DNA of 64,000 bases, taken from Desulfosalsimonas propionicica. GTDB lineage: Bacteria; Desulfobacterota; Desulfobacteria; Desulfobacterales; Desulfosalsimonadaceae. Within the stretch, counting starts at the first letter, position 1. Every line of letters starts with the position of its first letter. The notes below the pieces were generated by a model, which saw nothing but the letters and a program-made list of their open reading frames with translations, had not been told where the DNA came from and made no database searches. Shown piece after piece: positions 41,278 through 51,024 of this stretch. A program made the position numbers and the translations under genes. The stretch spans positions 1 to 64,000 of the forward strand of contig NZ_JACDUS010000011.1 in assembly GCF_013761005.1 (NCBI RefSeq). The letters are read 5' to 3'.

Positions 41278-42207
41278 TTGGGATCTGCAAATCGTGCATC
41301 CGCCTGTGATGCTGCACAATCGTTAAATCCACATCGTGTTCATTTTGCCCGGCCGGATCTTGATCGTCTCAGGGAAAGTGCCGCGGTGGTGGACATGCAT
41401 TTTCACAGCCGGTATTCAGACGGTTCCAATGATATTGAAGCCATTGCCGGCCGGGTCCGAAAGATGGGCATCGGCATTGCCGTCACAGACCACAACGCCA
41501 TTGGCGGCGCCCTGGAAATGGCCCGCCACAGGGATATTTTCAGCATTCCGGGCATCGAGGTCACCTCCCGGGAAGGGGCCCATCTGCTGGTTTATTTTTA
41601 TGAGATCCATGATCTGATTCGGTTTTACGAAAAGGACCTGCGGCCCTTTCTGGGAAAAGAGGTCATGTCTTCGTGCGCCCTGTCCATGGAATCGCTGATT
41701 GCCTGCGCCCGGCAGTACAAGTGCGTGATTGTGTTTCCCCATCCTTTCTCGGCGGCCTACGTGGGGGTATGCAACCCCATGTTCTCCAGTATTCGCCAGC
41801 AGTACCTGCTGGCCTCTGCAGACGGCATCGAGGCCATTAATGCCGGCAACCTGCACAAGTGGAACATGGACAGCACCTTGCTGGGATTTAACCTGGATGC
41901 CGGGCTGACCGGGGGCAGCGACGGCCACAACCTGTTTCAGTTCGGCCGGGCCGTGACCTGCGCGGCGTGCGCAAAAGACCGGGCCGCGTTTCTCGATTCG
42001 GTGCGCGACCGCGCCACCCGGGTGGTGGGCAAGGAAATCAATATCCTGCGCAAGGTCACCTCCAACGGCATGAAGCTGCGCAGCAACTTCCGCAATTCAT
42101 CCGAATTGTTCGGCAAAAATATCCGCTACGGATATGCCCTGATCCACAGCCGTTCCAGGCAGGTGCGCGATCGGATGCGCAGGCGCGGCAAATCCGCTTA
42201 CAGGTAA
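41278..42207 (+). CDS. PHP-domain metal-dependent phosphoesterase
   Basis: A 309-residue PHP protein: metal ligands in DMHFHSRYSDG (39-49), TDHNA, GIEVTS, FPHPF and GGSDGHN are all present, as in YciV/TrpH-type phosphoesterases that cleave nucleotide or oligonucleotide phosphates. The C-terminal 70 residues are basic (Arg-rich). Start is TTG with AAAGGAG upstream; the nearest ATG (41269) is out of frame and stops quickly. It overlaps the end of the convergent cardiolipin synthase gene by 10 bp. Confidence 0.87.
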   Translation: MGSANRASACDAAQSLNPHRVHFARPDLDRLRESAAVVDMHFHSRYSDGSNDIEAIAGRVRKMGIGIAVTDHNAIGGALEMARHRDIFSIPGIEVTSREGAHLLVYFYEIHDLIRFYEKDLRPFLGKEVMSSCALSMESLIACARQYKCVIVFPHPFSAAYVGVCNPMFSSIRQQYLLASADGIEAINAGNLHKWNMDSTLLGFNLDAGLTGGSDGHNLFQFGRAVTCAACAKDRAAFLDSVRDRATRVVGKEINILRKVTSNGMKLRSNFRNSSELFGKNIRYGYALIHSRSRQVRDRMRRRGKSAYR

Positions 42208-43637
42208 GGGGAAAACAGCCACATCAGGGCATCGCGGGTTTTGGCGGCAAAGGATCGGTTGTTGATATCCGTCAGATAAATTTGCCGGGAGCGCTGGATT
42301 TTTTCTTCCACATAGCCGGCAATGTCTTCCACCATGTTTGCGTCAAAAATCTCCACGTTGAGTTCAAAATTTAATTTCAGGCTGCGCGGATCCATGTTGG
42401 CCGATCCGATCTGGGCGTAATGGCCGTCTGCCACAAAAAGCTTTGAATGCACAAAAGGCGGGGGCTGAAAATAGATATTGGCGCCCCAGAACAAAAGCTC
42501 ATAGAGCATATTGTTGGTCGCCCACTGGATAAAGGGCAGGTTGTTGACAGAAGGCAGCACAATGTCCACCCGGGTGCCGCGCAGCACGGTGGTCTGGATG
42601 GCTGAGATCATCTCCACGGAAGGCAGGAAATAGGGTGTCATGATCATCACGTGCTTTCTGGCCGTGGCCACCGCCCCCACCAGGACGGCGGAAAGCTTGT
42701 CCACGGGTTCGCTGGGCCCGTCGGCAATGGCGCGGCACACGGCCTTTCCCCTTGATACCGTGGGCGTGGCCGTGGGCTCCAGGGCCTGGCCCGTGCAAAA
42801 CGACCAGTCCTCGATAAAGCTTTGCTCCAGCTGGCGAACAATGGGGCCGGTTAGGCGGAAGTGGGTATCGACCACCCGTTTGCTGTTGTCTTTGACTTCT
42901 GCCATGTGCCTGTCACCGATGTTCATGCCGCCTGTAAATCCCACGTCCCCGTCGACCACCAGGGTTTTTCTGTGGGTGCTTAGGTTGATATGCAGCATGG
43001 GCAGGGGAACAAGGCGCGGGGGCAGAAACCGGGTGCAGGTGATGCCGGCTTTTTCCAGAAGGGCGCTGGCCCTGGGACGGGAATAAAGCTCTCCAAACCC
43101 GTCGACAATTACCCGAACCTCCACGCCCCGGGCTGCGGCTGCGGCCAGGGCCCCGATCATCTGTCTGCCGGATGAATCCGTGTCAAAAATATAGGTACAC
43201 AGAAAAATCCGGTGCTCAGCGTTTTCCATGGCCTGGATCATGGCCGGATAGGTTTGCTCGCCGTTGTGGAGCAGATCAATGCGGTTGCCGCCCACAAGGG
43301 GCATCCGCGAAACATTGTCGGAGATCCGGGCGATATCGGACACCGCCCGGGAAACCTCCAGGTCCGCGGGCAGATGTTTTGCGGTTTCAAAGGAATCGCC
43401 GCCCCCGGGTTCCACCCGGTGTGACGGGCGCTTGATTTCCAGTCTCCGGGCCCGGTTCCGGACCCGATTGATGCCGAAAAGGAAATAAACCAGGGGGCCC
43501 ACAAAAGGAAATGTCAGGCATACCGCCACCCAGACCAGGGCTGACTGGGGGGTGCGCTTGAAAAACAGGGCATGACCGGCAGACAGCAAAGAAAGGGGGA
43601 TGTTTAAACCAACAATGATCCAGTTGAAAACAGACAT
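42198..43637 (-). CDS. cls: Cardiolipin synthase (phospholipase D family)
   Basis: A 479-residue enzyme with two N-terminal transmembrane helices (about 5-60, PLDNc-type N-terminus) and two HKD motifs (THRKTLVVD and VHSKLFVADG, the latter followed by IGSANMDPRS). It condenses two phosphatidylglycerols to cardiolipin at the membrane. Encoded just after the helicase gene (6 bp gap) in the CooC-helicase-Cls operon. Confidence 0.92.
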   Translation of the reverse strand: MSVFNWIIVGLNIPLSLLSAGHALFFKRTPQSALVWVAVCLTFPFVGPLVYFLFGINRVRNRARRLEIKRPSHRVEPGGGDSFETAKHLPADLEVSRAVSDIARISDNVSRMPLVGGNRIDLLHNGEQTYPAMIQAMENAEHRIFLCTYIFDTDSSGRQMIGALAAAAARGVEVRVIVDGFGELYSRPRASALLEKAGITCTRFLPPRLVPLPMLHINLSTHRKTLVVDGDVGFTGGMNIGDRHMAEVKDNSKRVVDTHFRLTGPIVRQLEQSFIEDWSFCTGQALEPTATPTVSRGKAVCRAIADGPSEPVDKLSAVLVGAVATARKHVMIMTPYFLPSVEMISAIQTTVLRGTRVDIVLPSVNNLPFIQWATNNMLYELLFWGANIYFQPPPFVHSKLFVADGHYAQIGSANMDPRSLKLNFELNVEIFDANMVEDIAGYVEEKIQRSRQIYLTDINNRSFAAKTRDALMWLFSPYL

Positions 43638-43643
43638 TGGTTT

Positions 43644-45770
43644 TTATTCGGCTTCGAGTGCCGGGACCACCGGGTCCCTCAGGATTTGCTCCATGGCGGT
43701 TTTCGCGCTCTGAGCGGCTTCCGGAAACACAGTTTTTAAATTGCGGATATGGCGCAGGTTGTCCGCAGTGCGCATGATCAGCATGGCCAGATCCCCTTCG
43801 GCGCTGTCCCACAGGGCAAGCACCGATTCCCAGTCCCGGCCCGCAGTCCAGTGATAAACGGTCATGGCCGGGCGCATGAATAAAAATGGCGCTGTAAAGC
43901 CTTTTGCGATCATTTCCTTTGCAAAGGGCCGCAGGCCCTCCCGGATGCCCAGGTAGGCCTCTTCCAGGGCTTCGGGCACGTCCTTTGGATGAATGCTGTC
44001 TTCATCGGTTTCCCGCTCGTTGACAAACGCGGCCATGATGGCCGCCAGAAGGGCTGGGTCGGATTGGGGAAACAGGTTTTGGCGGAATCCCTCGGCCACC
44101 ATCAGGGGATGGTCAATGCGCAGCTGGGAGGCCCAGATGCCGTCTTCGGTGAGCCGGTTGTCTTCTGCCACGTAATCTTTCTGCTTTAAAAAATCAAGAT
44201 GCCGGACAAATTCCGCCCATAAATGATCCATGTCCCGGATGCTGCCGGTCTGCTTTTTCTTTTTTTTGCGCCGGCTTTGGAACTGGAAATTGGCAAAGGA
44301 CTTGTCCAGCAGTTCCCGCACCTGTTTGGGGCTATGGGAGAGAAGAAGGTTTAAGGTCATGGAGAAATTGATCTGAATCTGGCTGTCCACATCCGTGGGC
44401 TGGGCGTAAACAAGCCGGCCAACATAGCGCGTGTCCATGAACCGGCCCGGGATGACCACGGCAAAGCCGATGTTGTCCATGCCCCGGCGGCCGGCCCGGC
44501 CGGTCATCTGGTGAAATTCCGTGGGATTGAGGGAAATAAATTCCCGGCCGTTGAATCGGTCCGAGTTGAGAAAGGCAATGGTGCGGGCGGGAAAATTCAC
44601 GCCCGCGGCCACAGTGGAGGTGGCAAACACCGCATCCAGATAGCCTTCTGTCATCAATGTTTCGATCACCAGTTTCCATGCCGGCAGCTGGCCGCTGTGA
44701 TGGGCGGCCACCGCCTTGTGCACCAGATCGGGCACCTGCTTGTGATCGGCCAGGTGGGGCGCCTTTTCAATGAGTTCAGTGACCCGCTGTCTTCTGCCGG
44801 CTTTGCGTTCCGGGTCTTCGGTTACCTTGTAGTCGGCGCACAAAAGCAGGGCATTGTCGCAGTCCGCCCGGGATTTCAGGAAAAAAATGGCCGGCAGGAG
44901 GTTGTATTTGCGAAACACGGCCAGCACATCGCCCATTTTTGGAAGGCTTGCGCCGAAACCGCCGCGCCTGGCATTGTTGGTGTTTTTTAAAAACTGGAGA
45001 ACCTTCTTGTACAGCCTGGCCCCGCCGCCTTTCTTGTCTTTTTTGTCCAGCAGGGGAAACAGGGTGCCGGAAGGATGGAGAAAAAGCGGGTACAAGGGCA
45101 CGGGTCGCTTTTTTTCCTCCACCACAAGGCATTTGCGGCCACGGATGGATTCCAGCCAGGCCGCGATCTGGCCGGCGTTTCCCACGGTGGCCGACAGCAT
45201 CAGCAGCGGGATTCTCGCCGGCAGGTAAATCATGGTTTCCTCCCAGACCACCCCCCGGTTTTCGTCACCCAGAAAATGGGCCTCATCCAGGACCACAAGG
45301 TCTGTGCCCAGATCCTCGCCCCGGTGCATGGCATCATAGAGCTGATTCCGCAGAATTTCAGTGGTGCCCACGATAATCGGCGCATCAGTGTTTTCCTTGC
45401 GGTCTCCCGTGAGAATGCCCAGGTTGTCTGCACCGAAGATTTCGGCAAATTCGCAGTACTTGGAGTTGGTCAGGGCCTTTAATGGCGATGCATACCAAGC
45501 CCGTCCGCCGGCATCAAAGATTTTGCGGATGGCTTCCACGGCAATCCATGTCTTGCCGGAACCCGTGGGCGCGGTCACCAGGCAGTCGCCCTTGTCCATG
45601 GCTTTAAGCGCCTGGGTCTGGAACGGATCGGGTTTAAACGGTCGCTTTTCCGGCCGGCCGATTTCGGCAAACACCTTTTTGAGTTTGGCGTCAGAGCCGG
45701 CCTTCAACGGCTGGCGCTTTGCCTTGGCCGGCCCGCGCCGTTTTTTGGGATAAGGGCGCTTTTCTGCCAT
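43644..45770 (-). CDS. Ski2/Mtr4-like DEAH-box helicase
   Basis: The 708-residue superfamily 2 helicase has a basic N-terminal tail, Walker A APTGSGKT (67-74), VLDEAHF, LSATVG, the SF2 motif VI QMTGRAGRRGMD, and a C-terminal helical DSHCT-like region with the basic stretch RRKKKKK. Ski2-like enzymes unwind structured RNA. The gene overlaps the CooC stop. Homologues are frequent in Desulfobacterota, and no RNase partner is seen nearby. Confidence 0.87.
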   Translation of the reverse strand: MAEKRPYPKKRRGPAKAKRQPLKAGSDAKLKKVFAEIGRPEKRPFKPDPFQTQALKAMDKGDCLVTAPTGSGKTWIAVEAIRKIFDAGGRAWYASPLKALTNSKYCEFAEIFGADNLGILTGDRKENTDAPIIVGTTEILRNQLYDAMHRGEDLGTDLVVLDEAHFLGDENRGVVWEETMIYLPARIPLLMLSATVGNAGQIAAWLESIRGRKCLVVEEKKRPVPLYPLFLHPSGTLFPLLDKKDKKGGGARLYKKVLQFLKNTNNARRGGFGASLPKMGDVLAVFRKYNLLPAIFFLKSRADCDNALLLCADYKVTEDPERKAGRRQRVTELIEKAPHLADHKQVPDLVHKAVAAHHSGQLPAWKLVIETLMTEGYLDAVFATSTVAAGVNFPARTIAFLNSDRFNGREFISLNPTEFHQMTGRAGRRGMDNIGFAVVIPGRFMDTRYVGRLVYAQPTDVDSQIQINFSMTLNLLLSHSPKQVRELLDKSFANFQFQSRRKKKKKQTGSIRDMDHLWAEFVRHLDFLKQKDYVAEDNRLTEDGIWASQLRIDHPLMVAEGFRQNLFPQSDPALLAAIMAAFVNERETDEDSIHPKDVPEALEEAYLGIREGLRPFAKEMIAKGFTAPFLFMRPAMTVYHWTAGRDWESVLALWDSAEGDLAMLIMRTADNLRHIRNLKTVFPEAAQSAKTAMEQILRDPVVPALEAE

Positions 45771-46525
45771 CAGAGCTTTTCAATCATTTTGATGATTTCG
45801 GACTTGGCCGCAGAGTCTGCTTCATACGGGGACATGCCGCTTAGGTCCGCTTCGATCAGGGCGTCGTCAAAGGGCAGAAATCCCAGAAAGTCGAAATCCG
45901 GCAGGTGCTGCTCCAGAAACTGCCGGTCTTTTTCCCCCCGGATCTTGTTGCCCACCAGCGAAATCTTGTCCAGGCCGATTTCTCCGGCCAGCTGCTTGAT
46001 GTGCATGGCCGTGTCAATGCTTCTTCGGCCCGGCTCCACCACCACGATCAGCCGGTCAACGGCCCTGGCCGTGGCCCGGCCCAAATGCTCGATTCCCGCT
46101 TCCATGTCCATGATGACGACTTCATCCCGTGCCAGCACAATATGGGTGATCAGGGCTTTGAGCAGAGTGCTTTCCGGGCAGATGCATCCGGCGCCGCCTT
46201 TTTTCACGCCGCCCAGGCGCATGAGCTTGATGTTGTCCAGCGTTGCTGAAAGCGCGTCCGGAAGATCATCCACCTTGGGATTCATTTTGAAAAATCCGCC
46301 AATGCTGCCGGGTTTGGCTTCAGTGCGCTCATAGACCAGGTCCTTCATCTCCGAAATCGGTACGATCCCCTCTGCGCCTTCAATGCCCACGGCTGCCGCA
46401 AGGTTGGCATCCGGGTCCGCGTCAATGGCCAGGACCCGCTTTTTCTGCTCGCTCAATGCCCGGATTAACAGGGCTGAAAACGTGGTTTTGCCCACTCCGC
46501 CTTTTCCGCTTACTGCCAGTTTCAT
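45770..46525 (-). CDS. cooC: CooC-type nickel-insertion ATPase
   Basis: A 251-residue MinD/NifH-family ATPase: deviant Walker A GKGGVGKTT at 7-15, DADPDANLA, and the CxC metal-binding pair in GGAGCICPE that marks CooC/AcsF. It loads Ni into CO dehydrogenase / acetyl-CoA synthase. That points to the Wood-Ljungdahl pathway in this organism, in agreement with MetF at 48.8 kb. The CODH genes are not in the window. Confidence 0.9.
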   Translation of the reverse strand: MKLAVSGKGGVGKTTFSALLIRALSEQKKRVLAIDADPDANLAAAVGIEGAEGIVPISEMKDLVYERTEAKPGSIGGFFKMNPKVDDLPDALSATLDNIKLMRLGGVKKGGAGCICPESTLLKALITHIVLARDEVVIMDMEAGIEHLGRATARAVDRLIVVVEPGRRSIDTAMHIKQLAGEIGLDKISLVGNKIRGEKDRQFLEQHLPDFDFLGFLPFDDALIEADLSGMSPYEADSAAKSEIIKMIEKL

Positions 46526-46633
46526 TTTATTGTCCTTTTATTGATAAAGATGAATTCATTTTTTAATTATAAATTGCGATTCCATACGTTTTTTAATATC
46601 ATTAAACGATTTTGCAAACAAGTCCAGTCTGAA

Positions 46634-46665
46634 GGCCCGGCCTGCAGGCATCTGCAGGCCGGGCC
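46634..46665. terminator. Strong hairpin in the divergent gap
   Basis: Perfect 14-bp GC-rich stem GGCCCGGCCTGCAG / CTGCAGGCCGGGCC with loop GCAT between the divergent CooC and U32 genes. It has no T-run in either direction, so it is more likely a 5' leader structure of the U32 gene than a terminator. Confidence 0.4.
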
Positions 46666-46701
46666 GAGACATGCTCATTCCAATTGAATTGAAATTTTCC
46701 T

Positions 46702-48702
46702 ATGACATCTGAAAAAACGGCTTTGGATACAAAAAAATCACCCAAAAAACCTGAAATTCTTTCCCCGGCAGGCAACCAGGAGTCCTTTCTTGCGGCCCTG
46801 GCCGCGGGTGCGGATGCGGTTTACTGCGGGCTCAAGGATTTTAACGCGCGCATGGCCGCAGACAACTTCACCATCGGGGAAATGGCCAGGCTCACCCGGC
46901 TGGCCCATGAGCACGGCAAAAGGGTCTATGTGGCCCTCAATACCCTGATCAAGCCAGACGAACTGGCAGATGCGGGCAAACTGGCTGACCAGCTTTGCCG
47001 GCATGTCAGACCCGATGCGCTGATCATCCAGGACCCGGCCATGGTGGCCATTGCCGGGCAGGCCGGATTTAAGGGCGAGCTTCATCTGTCCACCATGGCC
47101 AATGTCTCCTTTCCCGCAGCCCTGGATGTGGTGCGCGCCTTGCCCTCGGTCAGCCGGGTGGTGCTGCCCAGGGAGTTTTCCATCGACGAGATCAAGGCGG
47201 CTGCAGAAAACTGCCCTGATGAACTTTCCCTTGAGGTATTTGTCCACGGCGCCCTTTGTTACGGGGTTTCGGGCCGGTGCTACTGGAGCAGCTTTCTGGG
47301 CGGCAAAAGCGGGCTGCGGGGCAGTTGCGTGCAGCCCTGCAGGCGGATTTACAACCAGGGCAAAAACCGCAGCCGGTTTTTCTCCTGCCAGGACCTGTGG
47401 CTCGATGTGCTCACCAAGCTGCTGTTGGAAGTGCCAGCCGTATCCGGCCTGAAAATCGAGGGGCGCAAAAAGGGGCCCCATTACGTGTATTATACCACCG
47501 CCGCCTACAAGATGCTGCGCGATCACCCGGGTGACAGCGCTGCCCGCAAGACCGCCCTGTCGTTTCTGGACCAGGCCCTGGGAAGAAAGCCCACCCATTA
47601 CCGGTTTCTGCCCCAGCGGCCCTGGAATCCGGTTGACATAGACACCCAGACCGGTTCCGGCATGCTCATCGGCAAGGTCCAGGGCCCGAAAACCAAACCC
47701 TACATGGATCCCAGAGACGCTCTGCTGCCCGGCGATCTTTTGCGCATCGGCTACGAGGATCAGTCCTGGCACCGCACCCTTCGCATTGCCAGACACGTGC
47801 CCAAAAAGGGCCGGTTTTACTTAAATCTCACTGAAAAGGAACGGCCCGCCAATGATACGCCCGTGTTTCTCATTGACCGGCGCGAACCGGAACTGACAGC
47901 CGAAATCAAACCCTTTGCCGACCGGCTCGAAACCCTGCCGGAAATAGGGGCTTCCCCGTCCCGGTTTCAAACTAGGCTGCCGGCCAAAACTTTACACCGC
48001 CATCCTGTCGTGGAAATGGGGCTGCAGCGGGAGCTGCCCGAAGAAATGCCTGCAAGCGCCAATACCGGCATCTGGCTGAGCCCGGAGATGAAGCCGGGCA
48101 AGCTGCCCCTTACCAACCGGATCTGGTGGTGGCTGCCGCCGGTGGTCTGGCCGGATGCCGAAGCCGGCCTCCGGGCAGCGGTGACTGCGGCCGTGGACAA
48201 GGGATTTAAGCAGTTCGTGCTCAACTCGCCCTGGCAGATGGCACTTTTTCCCCCAAAAAAGGGCCTGCGCATCTGGGCCGGGCCGTTTTGCAACATTGCC
48301 AACGCGCTTGCCATGGAAACCCTGGCGTCAATGGGCTTTTCCGGGGTGATTGTCAGCCCGGAATTGGGGAAAAATGACTACACCCACCTGCCGGCCAGGG
48401 CCCCGCTGCCCCTGGGTATTGTGATTTACGGAAACTGGCCCTTGTGCATTTCCCGGGTGAAGGCAGAATCCATGGCCGAACAAAGCCTTTTTAAAAGCCC
48501 CAGGGGCGAGCATGCCTGGGTGGCCCGCATGGATGACAATTACTGGGTGTTTCCCGACTGGGCCGTGGATTTGACCGGTCACGGCCAGACCCTGGAGAAC
48601 CTGGGCTACCGGGTTTTCGTGCACATGCACGAGCCCCTGCCGGCCGGGGTGCATTTAAAAAAGCGGCCGGGCAAGTGGAACTGGGATCACGGCCTGAAAT
48701 AG
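46702..48702 (+). CDS. U32-family peptidase
   Basis: A 666-residue protein. Residues 15-300 are a U32 domain with the signature EVFVHGALCYGVSGRCYWSS and the four Cys of the Fe-S-type cluster site (CYGVSGRC, GSCVQPC), followed by DUF3656-type C-terminal domains. U32 proteins such as RlhA and TrhP are now known as RNA-modifying hydroxylases, not proteases, so the name peptidase may be wrong for this one. It starts after a hairpin leader; no strong ribosome-binding site. Confidence 0.87.
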   Translation: MTSEKTALDTKKSPKKPEILSPAGNQESFLAALAAGADAVYCGLKDFNARMAADNFTIGEMARLTRLAHEHGKRVYVALNTLIKPDELADAGKLADQLCRHVRPDALIIQDPAMVAIAGQAGFKGELHLSTMANVSFPAALDVVRALPSVSRVVLPREFSIDEIKAAAENCPDELSLEVFVHGALCYGVSGRCYWSSFLGGKSGLRGSCVQPCRRIYNQGKNRSRFFSCQDLWLDVLTKLLLEVPAVSGLKIEGRKKGPHYVYYTTAAYKMLRDHPGDSAARKTALSFLDQALGRKPTHYRFLPQRPWNPVDIDTQTGSGMLIGKVQGPKTKPYMDPRDALLPGDLLRIGYEDQSWHRTLRIARHVPKKGRFYLNLTEKERPANDTPVFLIDRREPELTAEIKPFADRLETLPEIGASPSRFQTRLPAKTLHRHPVVEMGLQRELPEEMPASANTGIWLSPEMKPGKLPLTNRIWWWLPPVVWPDAEAGLRAAVTAAVDKGFKQFVLNSPWQMALFPPKKGLRIWAGPFCNIANALAMETLASMGFSGVIVSPELGKNDYTHLPARAPLPLGIVIYGNWPLCISRVKAESMAEQSLFKSPRGEHAWVARMDDNYWVFPDWAVDLTGHGQTLENLGYRVFVHMHEPLPAGVHLKKRPGKWNWDHGLK

Positions 48703-48756
48703 GCCGGGGCCAAATTTGCATCCGCCAGGCAGGGGCCTGATGCCCCGGGTTGGCTG

Positions 48757-49632
48757 CTATAGCAGATTTTCTTCGCGCAGCCTGTCGATAATGGCGCTGG
48801 TGGATTTGCTGCGGTTCATGGTGTAGAAATGCAGCCCGGCCGGGTTGTGTTTTAACAGATCCCGGCACTGGTCCACGGCAAAATCAATTCCTGCCTGCAG
48901 CACGGTTTCCTTGTCCTTGTCTGCCACTTCATCGAGTGTTTTCTGCAGCGCATCGGTGATGGTGGCCCCGCATACCCTGCACAGGATATTGGTGAGCTTG
49001 ACGGTGTAGACCGGCATGATGCCGGGAATAATGGGAATGGTGACCCCGGCAGCCCGGCATTTGTCCGCGTAATCGAAAAAAAATTGGTTGTCATAGCAAT
49101 ATTGGGCCACGACATACTCCGCACCCTGGTCCTGCTTGAGCTTGAGGTATTCAATATCCTTGTCCAGGCTTTGGCATTCCAGGTGTCCTTCTGGATATCC
49201 GGCACATCCCAGGGTGAAATCATAGCGGTTTTTGATAAAGCCGATCAGATCCGAGGCATGGGCAAAGCTTTCCGGATGGGGGGTGAAATTTTCATCCTTT
49301 GGCTTGTCCCCGCGGATCACAAAAATGGTTTCCACCCCAAGGGCCTTGTAGTTGTCCAGCACCTCTGTGATTTCATCCGGCCCCAGCCCGTATCCGGCAA
49401 TATAGGCCACAGTGGGCAGTTGCTTGTCCTTGATGAGTTTTTTCACCGTCTGGTAGGAACCGTCACGGTTGGAGCCGCCGGCCCCGAAGGTAACGCTCAT
49501 GTAATCCGGATTTCGGTCTGCCAGGGTATCCACAATATTGTCGAATTTTTCAGCAGCAGCTTCATCCCTGGGCGGGAAAAATTCCATGGAAACAACCGGT
49601 GCCTTGCCTGCATAAAAATCTGTAACGCGCAT
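48757..49632 (-). CDS. metF: Methylenetetrahydrofolate reductase
   Basis: A 291-residue MetF: VVSMEFFPPRDEAA with the catalytic Glu at 17, VTFGAGGSN, IFVIRGDKP and AQYCYDNQFFFD. It makes methyl-THF from methylene-THF, the entry of the methyl branch into the Wood-Ljungdahl pathway and methionine synthesis. No MetV gene is adjacent. The 82 bp upstream show no riboswitch that could be recognised. Confidence 0.93.
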   Translation of the reverse strand: MRVTDFYAGKAPVVSMEFFPPRDEAAAEKFDNIVDTLADRNPDYMSVTFGAGGSNRDGSYQTVKKLIKDKQLPTVAYIAGYGLGPDEITEVLDNYKALGVETIFVIRGDKPKDENFTPHPESFAHASDLIGFIKNRYDFTLGCAGYPEGHLECQSLDKDIEYLKLKQDQGAEYVVAQYCYDNQFFFDYADKCRAAGVTIPIIPGIMPVYTVKLTNILCRVCGATITDALQKTLDEVADKDKETVLQAGIDFAVDQCRDLLKHNPAGLHFYTMNRSKSTSAIIDRLREENLL

Positions 49633-49714
49633 GAGTCTGTCCTTTCCTTTTTAAGATAATGCTCAAAATTGATGTACCCAAAACATTACAGTATCTCTTA
49701 TAGCATTATATATG

Positions 49715-49969
49715 TCAAGGAATTTCTGAAGCTGGCAGCAATTCCCGGTGCTTCAAAGGTGAGGTGTAACTTTTAGTTACCTGCGTTCCCACCAGGCAAT
49801 CAGCCCACTGACGGGCTTGTTGCCGCCCGGTATGTGTTAAATCGACTTCGCGCTTCGTGTGGCCGTGACGCAGCAGCAAGAGGGTATGGTTTTCTTTTAT
49901 AGAAGGCTTGTCATCCTGCAGTTGATGGATTTCTCGATGCGCTCGGATATCATTTTCGCCTGCCGCCAT
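49715..49969 (-). pseudogene. Truncated histidine phosphatase remnant
   Basis: A frame of 84 codons overlaps the end of the MobA/HD gene. From residue 28 it reads as the N-terminus of a histidine phosphatase (LLLLRHGHT with catalytic RHG), then TGRQQARQW and TSPLKHR, which is the S-P-L-x-R block. It stops there, whereas the family needs about 180 residues, with the second catalytic His missing. The domain was probably once a separate gene or the C-terminus of the MobA/HD protein and has been cut off by deletion. Confidence 0.6.
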
Positions 49970-51024
49970 CTGCGCAGCACAGACTGACGGGCCTCTTTAT
50001 TTCCAGCAAACCGGTCATACCTGGTCTGGAAACGTGTATCCAGGCCTACCGTCTTTGTTTTCTGGACCAGCTTATCGGCCAGGTAAACCAGTTCTGCTTC
50101 ATTGACGGCAGTGCCGGCAACCGGCTCGTAATCCGCGTGACAGGCCACGATTTCAGCCAGTTGATCTGAAAAACCCAGGGCCTTCAGACGCGAAGCCCCG
50201 GCGCGGCAATGGTCAGCCTGCCCCTTGGCAATGTCGTGCAGCAGGGCCGCAGCCACCACAAGCTGCGTATCAATGGTCGAAGCCCCACTTTCATTGACAG
50301 CCTCGGCCAGCCTTTTTGCCACTTGCGCCACAGAGCGGCCGTGCAGGACATTGTCCTCGTTGTCCCGGCATTCCCGGAGCAGAAGGATTTCGGCTTCATC
50401 CGGTGTCGGAATATCCCGGCGCTGCCAGAAATTCACTATTTTGATGTATTGCTCGGGTGTATCCATATCCTCCAGAATATGGCGATCCGGCACGGATACA
50501 ACAGTTGTCCTGCATCGTTCCAGCACCCCCCGGAGTCCTTTTTCGCCGTCATAAGCGGCAATATCACGGCGCAGGTTTTCCCGAAGCAGCGGCGGATGTC
50601 CGGTCCGGCCGGCAAACCCGGGCAGAAAAGCTTCGGTGTTTGGATTCCGGCTGAAACAATCCACCAGAATCTCCAGGGTGATCGGCCGGACAAGCGGAAT
50701 ATCAACAGGCAGAACAAAAAAGCCGGCGATATGGGCGGGCAGGGCCGCCAATCCGATCTGCACGGATGAAAACATGCCCCGGTCATAGTCCTGGTTGATA
50801 ACCGGATGGGCCCCTGTTTTTTCAACGATTGGCAGCAGTTCTTCTGCCCGGTGACCCAGCACCACCTGAACAGCGCCAATGCCGCTTTCGGTAAACAGGT
50901 GAATGCAGTGCTCAAGAACCGTCATGGGACCGATGGGAAGAATCGGCTTGAAACCGTTCTGCCGACTGGAGCGCCCTGCGGACAAAATCAATGCGCCGAT
51001 TTTTAAGCCATGCATTTCAAGCAT
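49897..51024 (-). CDS. MobA-like nucleotidyltransferase fused to an HD domain
   Basis: The 375-residue protein has an N-terminal MobA/MocA-type NTP transferase (1-200; LILSAGRSSRQNGFKPILPIG, PVDIPLVRP) and a C-terminal HD phosphohydrolase (215-350; HGRSVAQVAKRL, LLHDIAKGQ). This architecture resembles the DVU_1551-type proteins encoded beside XdhC in sulfate reducers and involved in making the cytosine-dinucleotide form of molybdopterin for aldehyde oxidoreductases. It overlaps the XdhC stop by 8 bp, with AAAGGG upstream. Confidence 0.87.
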   Translation of the reverse strand: MLEMHGLKIGALILSAGRSSRQNGFKPILPIGPMTVLEHCIHLFTESGIGAVQVVLGHRAEELLPIVEKTGAHPVINQDYDRGMFSSVQIGLAALPAHIAGFFVLPVDIPLVRPITLEILVDCFSRNPNTEAFLPGFAGRTGHPPLLRENLRRDIAAYDGEKGLRGVLERCRTTVVSVPDRHILEDMDTPEQYIKIVNFWQRRDIPTPDEAEILLLRECRDNEDNVLHGRSVAQVAKRLAEAVNESGASTIDTQLVVAAALLHDIAKGQADHCRAGASRLKALGFSDQLAEIVACHADYEPVAGTAVNEAELVYLADKLVQKTKTVGLDTRFQTRYDRFAGNKEARQSVLRRWRQAKMISERIEKSINCRMTSLL